Shown here one piece after another: positions 1 to 6,290 of a stretch of 6,320 bases of DNA (positions are counted from its first letter, which is position 1; each line of letters opens with the position of its first letter). The notes beneath the pieces were generated by a model, which was given only the letters and a program-made list of their open reading frames with translations, searched no databases and was not told where the DNA came from. The position numbers and the translations under genes are program-made. The stretch covers positions 1 through 6,320 of the forward strand of contig JAJNBK010000061.1 of NCBI GenBank assembly GCA_021155845.1, read 5' to 3'. The DNA comes from Nitrososphaeraceae archaeon (GTDB taxonomy: Archaea; Thermoproteota; Nitrososphaeria; Nitrososphaerales; Nitrososphaeraceae).

Positions 1-103
1 GGCAATTAAAGAGAGAGATATTATTTTTATTCCAGCAAAATCCAGACATCGATTTCATGGAAATAATCAAGACTTGGTAGTATTATATGTTTTAGGTAGA
101 TGA
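1..103 (+). CDS. Cupin-domain protein, C-terminal fragment (cut by window edge)
   Basis: The frame beginning at base 2 is open from the window edge and gives 33 residues ending at TGA 101-103. It contains RDIIFIPAKSRHRF, the second cupin motif, which in the family runs G(X)5PXG(X)2H(X)3N. The proline and the metal-binding histidine are present with the right spacing; the two glycines are replaced by Arg and Lys. A hydrophobic beta-strand (LVVLYVLG) follows, as expected at the end of a small cupin barrel. Cupins are metal-binding beta-barrels with very varied roles (isomerases, dioxygenases, sugar or metal sensing), so no reaction can be assigned. The start and the first cupin motif lie outside the window. 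It stands alone here: the next coding trace is about 970 bases away. Confidence 0.7.
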   Translation, partial: AIKERDIIFIPAKSRHRFHGNNQDLVVLYVLGR

Positions 104-1074
104 TATAAAATCAAAGAATTATACTATGACATAACAAGTTATAGATCTCAAAGAATGAAAATAAATAATGATTACTCATAGACACATTTTCCTTATCAAA
201 GATAGCATTTCTACCTATGAACTATATCTGATACATCCAAGTGTATAATGAATAAACTCACAAGTATGACTTTTGTACTTTTGCAGTATCATTAACAACC
301 TTCAAACCTGGAATAAACTAAGAATTTATGAAGAATCATTTTAATATCTTTGAAAAAAAGCTCTTGTAGTTTATATTTTAATATATTCTCGAAATGTATT
401 TCTTCTTTGCATACTGAAGCAATACCCTTTTGTCGTTGATTGGTATGTTGTACTCATTAATGACTTGATTCTTTCAACTATATCGTATGGTTACCCTTGC
501 AAAGCATATTGTTATCGTTGCAATTGGCCATTGTAATAATAAAATAGAAAAACCACAAGATTTTGTCATCGTTATAATGATTGTTTATGTTGTTAAAGAA
601 CAACAGTATCAAATGAATGCTATATATAATTGAATTGGATAAAAGCTCAATTTTTTATAAATGTATCAGACAAATGACTTCACAACAATCGAGAATATAA
701 GATATATATGATATAACCACTCAAAGAATAAGAAGTATTTTATCAGAAGTACGATCGCTTGCAATAAGTTTCAATCCATTGAGATCAAATTCTAGCAGGC
801 TTCTCTTTTGCTGGGATAAAGTGATACTTAATTATTCGCATCTATTTTACATCACTCAAAGTTACCAGATTTAACCAGTATTTATCGGAATGACCGCTTC
901 TAGCTAGAATACAATAATATCATATATAACATATTAAACAAATAAATGAAACGATATATTCAGGTCATACTGTATTTGTCAAGTTATAGAACTTAATTGA
1001 TTCTTAAAGGGTATAGAATTTCTCATCCAAAATAGAAAAGTAGAAATTTACCCACCGTTAGCATAAACTATCAT
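104..1074. other. Long AT-rich gap without a convincing gene
   Basis: About 970 bases with no open frame of clear coding character. The longest ATG-initiated frame is 48 codons (487-633, +). A minus-strand frame at 743-919 reads like protein but is broken by two stops and may be a gene fossil. No tRNA-like cloverleaf, IS end or tandem repeat was seen. Short T runs such as the one at 650-656 could end transcription, but none is distinctive. Confidence 0.5.
1044..1050 (+). promoter_or_regulatory. TATA-like element before the eL40 pseudogene
   Basis: AAATTTA is centred about 28 bases before the ATG at 1075, the distance expected for a leaderless archaeal transcript. AT-rich surroundings make a chance match likely. 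If real, the promoter has outlived the gene. Confidence 0.3.
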
Positions 1075-1232
1075 ATGCCTATCACGGATGCTACAAAAAA
1101 ACAGATAGCTCAACAACGCAGATTGTTTTTTAAGATTTGCTTCAAATGTGGCGGAAAGAATCCAATTTCTTCTAATTCTTAATTGCTAAGTTTTTGAGTT
1201 TGCACCGCACATTTCGTACGAGCAATTTTTGA
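1075..1232 (+). pseudogene. Broken ribosomal protein eL40 gene (large subunit, zinc-binding)
   Basis: From the ATG at 1075 the frame reads MPITDATKKQIAQQRRLFF and then KICFKCGGKN before ending at TAA 1180-1182 after 35 residues. This is recognisably the first two thirds of eL40, a roughly 50-residue large-subunit protein with a zinc site made of two CxxC knuckles. The first knuckle (C22, C25) is intact; the second is missing from this frame. A second frame starting near 1185 reads AKFLSLHRTFRTSNF and ends at TGA 1230-1232. This resembles the family's AKCxxCxxxxLRxxN tail with both cysteine codons changed (to F and L) but their spacing kept. The simplest model is a one-base deletion around 1171-1184 plus point mutations. 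The N-terminal identification is strong; the tail alignment is inference. An intact eL40 copy should exist elsewhere, since the protein is a core ribosomal component. Confidence 0.68.
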
Positions 1233-1581
1233 GAGGATACTGTTCTTGTTTAAACTGCATCAGCAACGACTTCGAAGTTTATATTATGTGATAATATTAT
1301 AATTTTATTGTATACTGTACTATTAGATATCTTCATTAAGATTTATCTTTCAAAATTTATAATATGGAGAATATGTTTCTTATTCGGTATATAGAAAAAT
1401 AATAGAAATTTTTGTTTTGAGTATGGATCCCATATTAAATCCATTCTATTTTTTAAAACCTATTATTTTTTCGATGTATTTAAAATAATGTGTCTTAAGG
1501 TAATGTATGGTGGTAGTTAGAAAATTGCAAAGCTTAAAATCTATCCACATTTATCTGCATACTGATTAGGGACTTAGATTT
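1233..1581. other. Non-coding gap upstream of the radical SAM gene
   Basis: Very AT-rich, with no frame above about 25 codons. It contains a perfect 10-base palindrome (1269-1278, ACTTCGAAGT), a six-base inverted repeat (ATGGAT 1423-1428 / ATCCAT 1439-1444), and an imperfect inverted pair formed by the A-rich segment near 1393-1405 and the T-rich segment near 1459-1472. It also has T runs at 1447-1454 and 1464-1470. None marks a known element; the radical SAM promoter lies at its right end. Confidence 0.5.
1534..1555 (+). promoter_or_regulatory. Candidate TATA elements for the radical SAM gene
   Basis: Two candidates precede the ATG at 1582. TTAAAA (1534-1539) would place transcription start near 1562, leaving a leader of about 20 bases. 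TTTATC (1550-1555) would give an almost leaderless mRNA. No clear Shine-Dalgarno sequence lies before the ATG, which favours the leaderless model. Mapping the transcript 5' end would decide between them. Confidence 0.4.
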
Positions 1582-3306
1582 ATGACCCATCCAAAGGTTA
1601 TTTTAACAGCGGACCGGACTTTAATGTCTCCTTATAGAGGCATCTCTTTAGCATCGTTTTTTGGTTGTGCACCGGCTCTTGATACGAATAGAAGTCACGA
1701 TTCCATTTGGTATCATATACTCGGCAACCAAGTTACTCCTAGAATTCTCTTTGACTTTATATGCAATCCAATTGAGAGTACAAATGGACATGCCACCTAC
1801 GCGCCCTATGGGCTCAGGAAAGTAGAGGCCTCACTTCTACGAGATGGTTATAGAAGAGAGGACGTTGTAGTTGCTCACCCAGATTATATCGAACAATTCA
1901 TAGGACCAGAAACACAGGTAGTAGGAACATATGAAATGGATCCTCTTGGAATGGGTCCTGTAACTATGACATTCACATTTGGACGTAAGCAGATGTCATA
2001 CGACGAATTTTACAATAGAGAATTACACCATAGGATAAATGCTGCCAAGACTAGGAATGGCAGTAACGCCAAAGTGGTTGCTGGTGCATCAGGCACTTGG
2101 CAGTACAATTACGATCCGGCTAAGATTGAGGAATATGGCCTTTATGGAATTGTTGAAGGAGAACTTGGTGGTATTGGACCAGAGATCGATGGAGCAGGTA
2201 GAAGGTTTTTCGATTCGTTAATCAATGGGGAAATGGAAAATGCTAACCCATTTAAAAAGAAAGAATTCAAAATAGAAATTAAGGAATTTTCTAGAAATGG
2301 TAAGGATTACCATGGCAGATTCATACATTACAGGGACGAACCCTCAGTTGATGAGATTCCAAATATTGTTAATCCAAGTATGCATGGCATGATTGAAGTA
2401 ATGCGAGGATGCGGCCGCGGATGCAAATTCTGTGATGTCACTCTAAGACCGTTGAGATATTATCCAGTAGAGAAAGTTCAAAAAGAAATTGAAATAAATA
2501 TGAAGTATGGCGGTTTAAAAAACGCCTGGGTTCACAGCGATGATATTTTCGTCTATGGATTAAATCCAAGAACTACGAAGAATATGCAACCAAATAGAGA
2601 AGCAATTGAAGAACTATTTAAGGGTATTATGGCTACTGGAATTGAACATACCAATCCAACCCATGGCACTCTTGCGGGAGCAATCGCTGATGAAAGATTA
2701 ATTCCCAATATTTCCAAGATAATTAGAGCAGGGGCAGATAATCACATTGGTATTCAATGTGGATTCGAAACAGGTAGCATAAGATTGATAGGTAAATACG
2801 CGGACCGGAAATTAGCCCCCTATAAACCAACAGAATGGCATTGGGTTGTAAAGACCGCAGTAAAAACTCTTAACGAACACTATTGGGTCCCTGCGTTCAC
2901 TCTGATTATGGGTCTCGATAATGACGAGACCCCAGAGGATAGCTGGGAAACAATTAGACTTATACATGAACTTGAAACGGAACAACCTGATTCCAAATTT
3001 ACTGTCACTCCTCTAACTTTTGTCCCTATAGGACTATTGGAAAAATCAGAGTTCTTTGATATTGGAAACACTATGGATCCACCAAAGCTAGGTGTTATGT
3101 ACAAAACTTGGCAACATAACCTTAAATACGGCATTCAAAAGTTCATGCACAAGGTAGGTCGCAATAATAAGATGAAAAGTCTTTTCTTTGCTGGACTAGC
3201 CAGATCACTTGGTGGAGTGCCATTATCTGCTATGGAAAAATTTGCAAGAAGTAAGAGCTCTGAACATGTAAATGTGATAGAAAAAATCAAAGCAAACTAC
3301 TGGTAA
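1582..3306 (+). CDS. B12-binding-like radical SAM enzyme, substrate unknown
   Basis: A 574-residue enzyme. Residues 277-284 (CGRGCKFC) are the CX3CX2C motif that holds the [4Fe-4S] cluster used to cleave S-adenosylmethionine to the 5'-deoxyadenosyl radical. Further radical SAM landmarks follow: strand WVHSDDIF at 316-323, GFETGS at 394-399, and MGLDNDET at 443-450 (the family's 'GlPgET' position). Residues 1-230 look like the Rossmann-type N-terminal region of the B12-binding radical SAM class: APYGLRKVEASLL from 74, HPDYIEQFIG from 99, MDPLGMGPVT at 119-128, and VEGELGG at 191-197 replacing the usual GEGE. The cobalamin-ligand motif DxHxxG is not visible there, so B12 may bind base-off without a histidine ligand, or not at all. 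An in-frame TAG at 1567-1569 with no other start codon in between fixes the ATG. No signal peptide or membrane segment is seen, so it is probably cytoplasmic. I recall similar archaeal proteins of unknown substrate; plausible roles are methylation or methylthiolation. It has no operon partner. Confidence 0.93.
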   Translation: MTHPKVILTADRTLMSPYRGISLASFFGCAPALDTNRSHDSIWYHILGNQVTPRILFDFICNPIESTNGHATYAPYGLRKVEASLLRDGYRREDVVVAHPDYIEQFIGPETQVVGTYEMDPLGMGPVTMTFTFGRKQMSYDEFYNRELHHRINAAKTRNGSNAKVVAGASGTWQYNYDPAKIEEYGLYGIVEGELGGIGPEIDGAGRRFFDSLINGEMENANPFKKKEFKIEIKEFSRNGKDYHGRFIHYRDEPSVDEIPNIVNPSMHGMIEVMRGCGRGCKFCDVTLRPLRYYPVEKVQKEIEINMKYGGLKNAWVHSDDIFVYGLNPRTTKNMQPNREAIEELFKGIMATGIEHTNPTHGTLAGAIADERLIPNISKIIRAGADNHIGIQCGFETGSIRLIGKYADRKLAPYKPTEWHWVVKTAVKTLNEHYWVPAFTLIMGLDNDETPEDSWETIRLIHELETEQPDSKFTVTPLTFVPIGLLEKSEFFDIGNTMDPPKLGVMYKTWQHNLKYGIQKFMHKVGRNNKMKSLFFAGLARSLGGVPLSAMEKFARSKSSEHVNVIEKIKANYW

Positions 3307-3790
3307 AGGCCGTAAATATGTCTGGCATCTCCCTTCTAATATAGTGTAGTCTCTTAACTATCATTTAGAAGCTCAATAGTATATTATTTACTCAAATTAA
3401 CACTTTTACAAGGTTGGATTGCGTAAATAGCTTTAGGACACAGAACAATTTGGATTTGTATTGCTGGTTAAATGATTATTATATGAAGATGATAAATGTA
3501 AATTCTATTCCAAACGGTTGATACAAATTAGACAGGATAATCAAATTATAGAAATTTAATTCTCAGACTTTTCTTGCCTGTTGATGGTTGTAACTATGTC
3601 ACTAATTTATCATGCTACTGCCGGGTAGAAAATGAATTGATAAATGTAAGTAGAGTATTAGTCAAGAGATCGTTTATTTTCCTCTTCAATGATTGTCACC
3701 TCTCCTTTTATCGTTCCTTTTTTCTATATCACTAGTGTCATGTATTTATAGTGTCATCCTGAGAATATTAGAACCTTCCAAGCGGAAGTA
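3307..3790. other. Gap between convergent genes; pyrimidine-rich tract
   Basis: No gene is supported. The plus strand is strongly pyrimidine-rich at about 3674-3726 and ends in a six-T run (3718-3723), which could act as a plus-strand archaeal-type terminator, although it lies over 400 bases past the radical SAM stop. A 12-base direct repeat, TGATAAATGTAA, occurs near 3489-3500 and again near 3639-3650. Confidence 0.4.
3718..3723 (+). terminator. Possible oligo-T terminator
   Basis: Six consecutive T at the end of a pyrimidine-rich tract, without a hairpin. Archaeal RNA polymerase can terminate on T runs alone. It would stop read-through from the radical SAM gene before it enters the oppositely oriented gene at 3791-4096. 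The long distance from the stop codon keeps this weak. Confidence 0.25.
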
Positions 3791-4096
3791 TTAACTATAA
3801 TCTACATAATATTTGTATCTTCGTTCTACTTCTTTATTATTTCCTGCAAGGACGTTTTCCATCTCAGTTGTTAGGTTGTTAATTGCATATTGACGAAATT
3901 GGTCCGCTTCCGAGCTCTTTGGATAGGTTGAAAGAGTGTACTCGAAGTGCTTCATAAATTCCACTACTTTTTTTCTGAATTCGTCCTTTGTAGGATGTTT
4001 ATTCTTTGTTATTTTGAACCATGTTGTTGCACATGCGGTAGAATATATCTTTGCGAGGTCTTCAATAAGACGGTCAATCTCAAAGTAGTCCGGCAT
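3791..4096 (-). CDS. Hypothetical 101-residue helical protein
   Basis: I do not recognise the family. The protein is rich in charged and aromatic residues and looks all-helical: an acidic amphipathic start (FEIDRLIEDLAKIYSTA), a basic middle with KNKHPTKDEFRKKVVEFMKH, and a C-terminal helix ending in KEVERRYKYYVDYS. It has a single cysteine, no signal peptide and no membrane segment. The start is well bounded: a TAG stop lies in frame just 6 bases upstream of the ATG at 4096. A TATA box sits about 36 bases upstream, giving a nearly leaderless mRNA. An overlapping 63-codon frame on the other strand (3947-4138) has poor composition and is taken as the shadow. Length, composition and promoter support a real gene, but at this AT content a chance frame of this size cannot be fully excluded. 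Confidence 0.68.
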   Translation of the reverse strand: MPDYFEIDRLIEDLAKIYSTACATTWFKITKNKHPTKDEFRKKVVEFMKHFEYTLSTYPKSSEADQFRQYAINNLTTEMENVLAGNNKEVERRYKYYVDYS

Positions 4097-4129
4097 AGAA
4101 TACTAATTCCTGTAACTAATCGAGAATCC

Positions 4130-4137
4130 TATAAATG
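4130..4137 (-). promoter_or_regulatory. TATA box of the 101-residue gene
   Basis: Read on the minus strand this is CATTTATA, centred about 37 bases before the ATG at 4096. Transcription would start near 4107 and leave a leader of about ten bases, too short for a normal Shine-Dalgarno site, as is common in Thaumarchaeota. Confidence 0.5.
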
Positions 4138-4401
4138 ATGCTAAAAAGGGTTTCGAGTGTTTTGGAGGAGACAAGCACCATTTCTTGGATCGCTAACAAT
4201 AGTTATTCTGGAAACATTCCGTATTTAAGCAAATCAAATATCTTTGAATTCACTTATACTTCCTCCTTATTCTAGAGCTTTAAGAATAAATCTTTGAGGA
4301 TACATAAACGATGCCAGCGAGGTCTTGTTCTTCTGTGCTTTGATATTCTCACTCTATATAATTGAGTGTAAATAGATATAATATTAACGGGGGGAGATTC
4401 G

Positions 4402-4426
4402 GTCAAATATATAAAACTAATTTGAC
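4402..4426. repeat. Inverted repeat enclosing a TATA-like sequence (possible operator)
   Basis: Perfect 7-base arms, GTCAAAT (4402-4408) and ATTTGAC (4420-4426), flank an 11-base centre containing ATATAAAA. The geometry (25 bases overall, symmetric around a TATA-like core) fits a binding site for a dimeric repressor. No gene of convincing quality starts downstream on either strand, so the role is unknown. Chance is possible in such AT-rich DNA. Confidence 0.3.
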
Positions 4427-4832
4427 GATATATAAATTTGAATTCTTTTGTATAAATGTATATTTGAGGTTAAAAAAGTGTGTAAAGGTTAAATTGATGG
4501 GCTGCCAGGCCATTTTAAACAGAAATATGGATTGAGGCTAAAATAGGTACTTCAGATATAGATGCAGAACATAACTAGAATAATTATGAAAACGTCTTAG
4601 ATGTTAGATATCAATTCAGATTACATATTTGAAAATTTGATATTTTTTCGGTATAATTTAAATTCTTTTTCATATCGATCATCTTCTTCTACATTTGAAG
4701 CTGAGTTTTACTCTTTAGCAGAAATATCTTAATAACTTATAAGAACAGATAGGTGGAACACTCATATACGGTAAATTAATATTTGTTCTAAAATTAGAAA
4801 GCTACTGTTAAAGATATGAATACATTCTATGT

Positions 4833-4979
4833 TTAAGATACTTTTCTGGGTCTATCAAGATAATTCTTACAACAACTATCTGAGCAGAATAACAGGATTC
4901 CTTTACTGATGCTTGAATATCTTACTCCATTAACTAGATCGTTGAACTCTTTACCGCATGAATTGCAAAGTGTATACAT
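4833..4979 (-). CDS. Small zinc-binding protein, TRASH/MYM-like (48 residues)
   Basis: From the ATG at 4979 the frame reads MYTLCNSCGKEFNDL, then a spacer, then LLFCSDSCCKNYLDRPRKVS, ending at TAA 4833-4835. C5-x2-C8 followed by GKxF, and then FCSxxC (C32, C36) with an aromatic residue four positions on (Y40), is the pattern of TRASH/MYM-type zinc fingers. An extra cysteine (C37) could act as a ligand. In archaea TRASH domains occur in metal-responsive regulators and metal-handling proteins; here only the finger is present, so it may act as a metal-binding or protein-interaction module. The frame stays open upstream to a TAA, and a GTG at 5009-5007 would add ten residues (VETSGTNNEK) and sits about 24 bases from TATAAA (5035-5030). 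ATG 4979 is preferred because the domain starts right there. It stands alone, without neighbours in operon distance. Confidence 0.75.
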   Translation of the reverse strand: MYTLCNSCGKEFNDLVNGVRYSSISKGILLFCSDSCCKNYLDRPRKVS

Positions 4980-5006
4980 CTTTTCATTATTAGTTCCAGA
5001 TGTTTC

Positions 5007-5035
5007 CACATAAAGTTGTTTGTTAATGCTTTATA
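5007..5035 (-). promoter_or_regulatory. Candidate TATA elements of the 48-residue zinc-finger gene
   Basis: On the minus strand TATAAA lies at 5035-5030 and ACTTTATGTG at 5016-5007. The second is about 32 bases from the ATG at 4979 and fits a nearly leaderless mRNA. The first would fit a leaderless start at the GTG 5009-5007, or a 27-base leader before the ATG. Confidence 0.4.
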
Positions 5036-5560
5036 CTCAAACTTATATTGCTTATAGCAACTAAAACTTTACTAGGTCATGTAATCGCATTTTTGAGTGG
5101 AGTAAGATATTTATACATTTAGTTATTGTCTCCTAATTTCTTTGATGTCACATCTCTTTAACCAATATGTTAAACAATACATGGTTGTTTACATTTAATT
5201 GCTCTTATGCATCAACATAGGTTAACGAGGAATTTATTGCGTTCTTGAACTATCGGTTCAATTAAAATTATTATTACTTGTGTACAACATGTACCAAAAA
5301 CTTGGTCTTAGGATAGTTTTTCATTGTCAATTTCGAGTTGCTTTGTTTGTTCTGACTACTCTGAAACTATTAATACAGCAAGACAATCAATCATATGTTT
5401 CTAATTGGCTGAGGAATACATCTTGAGATGAGTCGCAACTTCTATTCTTTCAAAAATGTTGTTTCTTATCCTAAAATAACATACAAATATCTATGAGGAG
5501 GCCTTGAATACTTGTTACGACTAATAATACTCAGGTCCGATAAATGATGGCTTTCAATTA

Positions 5561-5574
5561 ACCAAATTTATAAA
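5561..5574 (+). promoter_or_regulatory. BRE/TATA promoter of the Elf1-like gene
   Basis: ACCAAATTTATAAA combines a purine-rich, BRE-like stretch with a near-consensus archaeal TATA box (TTTATAAA, 5567-5574). Its centre is about 31 bases before the ATG at 5602, so transcription should start a few bases ahead of the start codon. This is the best promoter in the window. Confidence 0.7.
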
Positions 5575-5601
5575 ACGGTAAAAGCACTCTTATTGTTATA
5601 A

Positions 5602-5772
5602 ATGGGCAGTAGAAAAAGAAGAACTGCTAAACCACAAAGAAAGACTCGGAGCGTGGAAGGCAAGTGTCCAAAATGTACTACAATAGTGAGGTTTAATGTT
5701 AGCGGCCCAGTAGGGGATGAAATCTTTGAATGTACGGGCTGTATGTCAAAATACCATGTAGATGATCTCTAG
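5602..5772 (+). CDS. Elf1-like transcription elongation factor (zinc ribbon, 56 residues)
   Basis: The protein opens with the basic tail MGSRKRRTAKPQRKTRS, closely like the MGRRKSKRK start typical of Elf1. A four-cysteine zinc ribbon follows: CPKC (C22, C25) and CTGC (C44, C47) separated by 18 residues that read as beta-strands (TIVRFNVSG and DEIFE). It ends with KYHVDDL. In eukaryotes Elf1 binds elongating RNA polymerase II with Spt4/5 and helps it pass nucleosomes; archaeal homologues are thought to work with the archaeal polymerase, the basic tail contacting nucleic acid. At 56 residues it is shorter than the eukaryotic protein (about 80 or more), lacking the C-terminal extension after the ribbon. 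The ATG is fixed by the family-typical N-terminus and by the TATA box about 30 bases upstream. A generic small zinc-ribbon protein is the alternative; the MGxRKRR start argues for Elf1. Confidence 0.72.
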   Translation: MGSRKRRTAKPQRKTRSVEGKCPKCTTIVRFNVSGPVGDEIFECTGCMSKYHVDDL

Positions 5773-5780
5773 TCATATAA

Positions 5781-5958
5781 ATGAACTTTGATATAGACAG
5801 GCTCTAATAACAAACTCGAACAGAGAGGGCTAATTCTCCCAAATAATAGCAACTATCATTATAGAATATATTTTGACGGAAATCTGATACTACCAAGACT
5901 AGAACCCCAGAAGAGAGGCAAAGTTGTGCCTATTGTAATCTTAAGGGCAGTTCTCTAG
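5781..5958 (+). pseudogene. Possible frameshifted small ORF behind the Elf1-like gene
   Basis: An ATG at 5781, 8 bases after the Elf1-like stop, gives MNFDIDRL and then stops at 5805-5807. The next frame is open from 5797 to TAG 5956-5958 for 53 codons, with KLEQRGLILPNNSNYHYR, then YFDGNLILPRLEPQKRGK and a hydrophobic end (VVPIVILRAVL). It has no start codon of its own. One extra base near 5799 would join the two parts into a protein of about 60 residues cotranscribed with the Elf1-like gene. I do not recognise the product. A chance open frame of 53 codons is not rare at this AT content, so this is a suggestion only. Confidence 0.28.
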
Positions 5959-6152
5959 AAACATCGGAATATTTACTGTGATAATGATTAATGATTCAGA
6001 GAAAGATTTTGATAAACAACCGATGATTCAACAAAACCAACATGTATTATTATTATGCATTATACTCTTATACGTTTAGGTCATTCATTTTGGAAAAATA
6101 TCTTCAACAAAGGATACTGTGTCTTAGTTTATCATAGAGATATCGAGAAATA

Positions 6153-6290
6153 ATGTTTTTTCAGCATGGAATTAGATTCAAAAACATAATAAGCCAAAGA
6201 ACAATAAGATGTCTTATTTCAGAAGATAAGAAGAAGAGTTTGTTAGAATTTGTGATTGATATTCTCATTGATGACAATAAAATATGCTAA
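6153..6290 (+). CDS. Doubtful small ORF (45 residues)
   Basis: ATG 6153 to TAA 6288-6290. The product has a basic start (MFFQHGIRFKNIISQRTIR) and an amphipathic, acidic second half (SLLEFVIDILIDDNK). A TATA-like GTTTATC (6127-6133) lies about 23 bases upstream, slightly close for a leaderless start. No family is recognised. It may be a small protein, a fossil or a chance frame. Confidence 0.27.
   Translation: MFFQHGIRFKNIISQRTIRCLISEDKKKSLLEFVIDILIDDNKIC

Larger units (their letters stand above)
4097..4832. other. AT-rich gap between two minus-strand genes
   Basis: No supported gene. It holds the promoter of the 101-residue gene (4130-4137), a six-G run (4389-4394), an inverted repeat around a TATA-like sequence (4402-4426), and several frames of 28-46 codons that look partly protein-like but lack starts or promoters. 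Examples are a plus frame at 4135-4275, and a minus frame near 4629-4710 rich in E, D, K and R but without a start codon. These could be gene fossils or chance. Confidence 0.4.
4980..5601. other. Gap between divergent small zinc genes
   Basis: Carries the promoters of both flanking genes at its two ends. In between I see no convincing gene. A plus frame of 45 codons (5289-5426) has a TATA-like ATTAAAATTA about 26 bases upstream but no recognisable product. The opposite strand has runs that look protein-like (about 5401-5490) but are broken by several stops. No repeat or RNA structure stands out. Confidence 0.4.

Noticed and set aside
487..633. 48-codon plus ORF with two hydrophobic strands (HIVIVAIGHC, FVIVIMIVYVV)
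   Set aside because: Unrecognised, with an equally long open frame on the opposite strand; frames of this length are expected by chance at this AT content.
768..778. T-arm-like GTTTCAATCCA, checked for a tRNA
   Set aside because: No flanking stem pairing and no acceptor, D or anticodon arms.
1269..1278. 10-base palindrome ACTTCGAAGT
   Set aside because: Single short palindrome with no gene or second copy nearby; no evidence for a function.
2039..2221. 60-codon plus-strand ORF inside the radical SAM gene
   Set aside because: Shadow frame of a clearly coding sequence.
2880..3134. 84-codon minus-strand ORF inside the radical SAM gene
   Set aside because: Antisense shadow; serine-rich composition typical of the opposite strand of a real gene.
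3947..4138. 63-codon plus-strand ORF
   Set aside because: Overlaps the minus-strand 101-residue gene, is unusually rich in Cys and Phe, and has no promoter: a shadow frame.
4135..4275. 46-codon plus ORF starting MMLKRVSS
   Set aside because: Its ATG overlaps the TATA box of the opposite gene, there is no TATA element of its own, and no family is recognised.
4404..4512. Minus-strand ORF MAWQPINLTFTHFF and onward
   Set aside because: Composition reflects AT-rich DNA, no promoter, and it overlaps the inverted repeat.
5289..5426. 45-codon plus ORF with a TATA-like element about 26 bases upstream
   Set aside because: TATA-like sequences are frequent here and the product is not recognisable; kept as a note only.
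5401..5490. Protein-like minus-strand run (IFERIEVATHLKMYSSAN)
   Set aside because: Under 30 codons before a stop and followed by more stops; run length is within chance expectation.
5984..6079. 31-codon ORF ending in a hydrophobic run resembling a membrane helix
   Set aside because: T-rich DNA readily encodes Leu/Ile/Val runs; no promoter and no start context.
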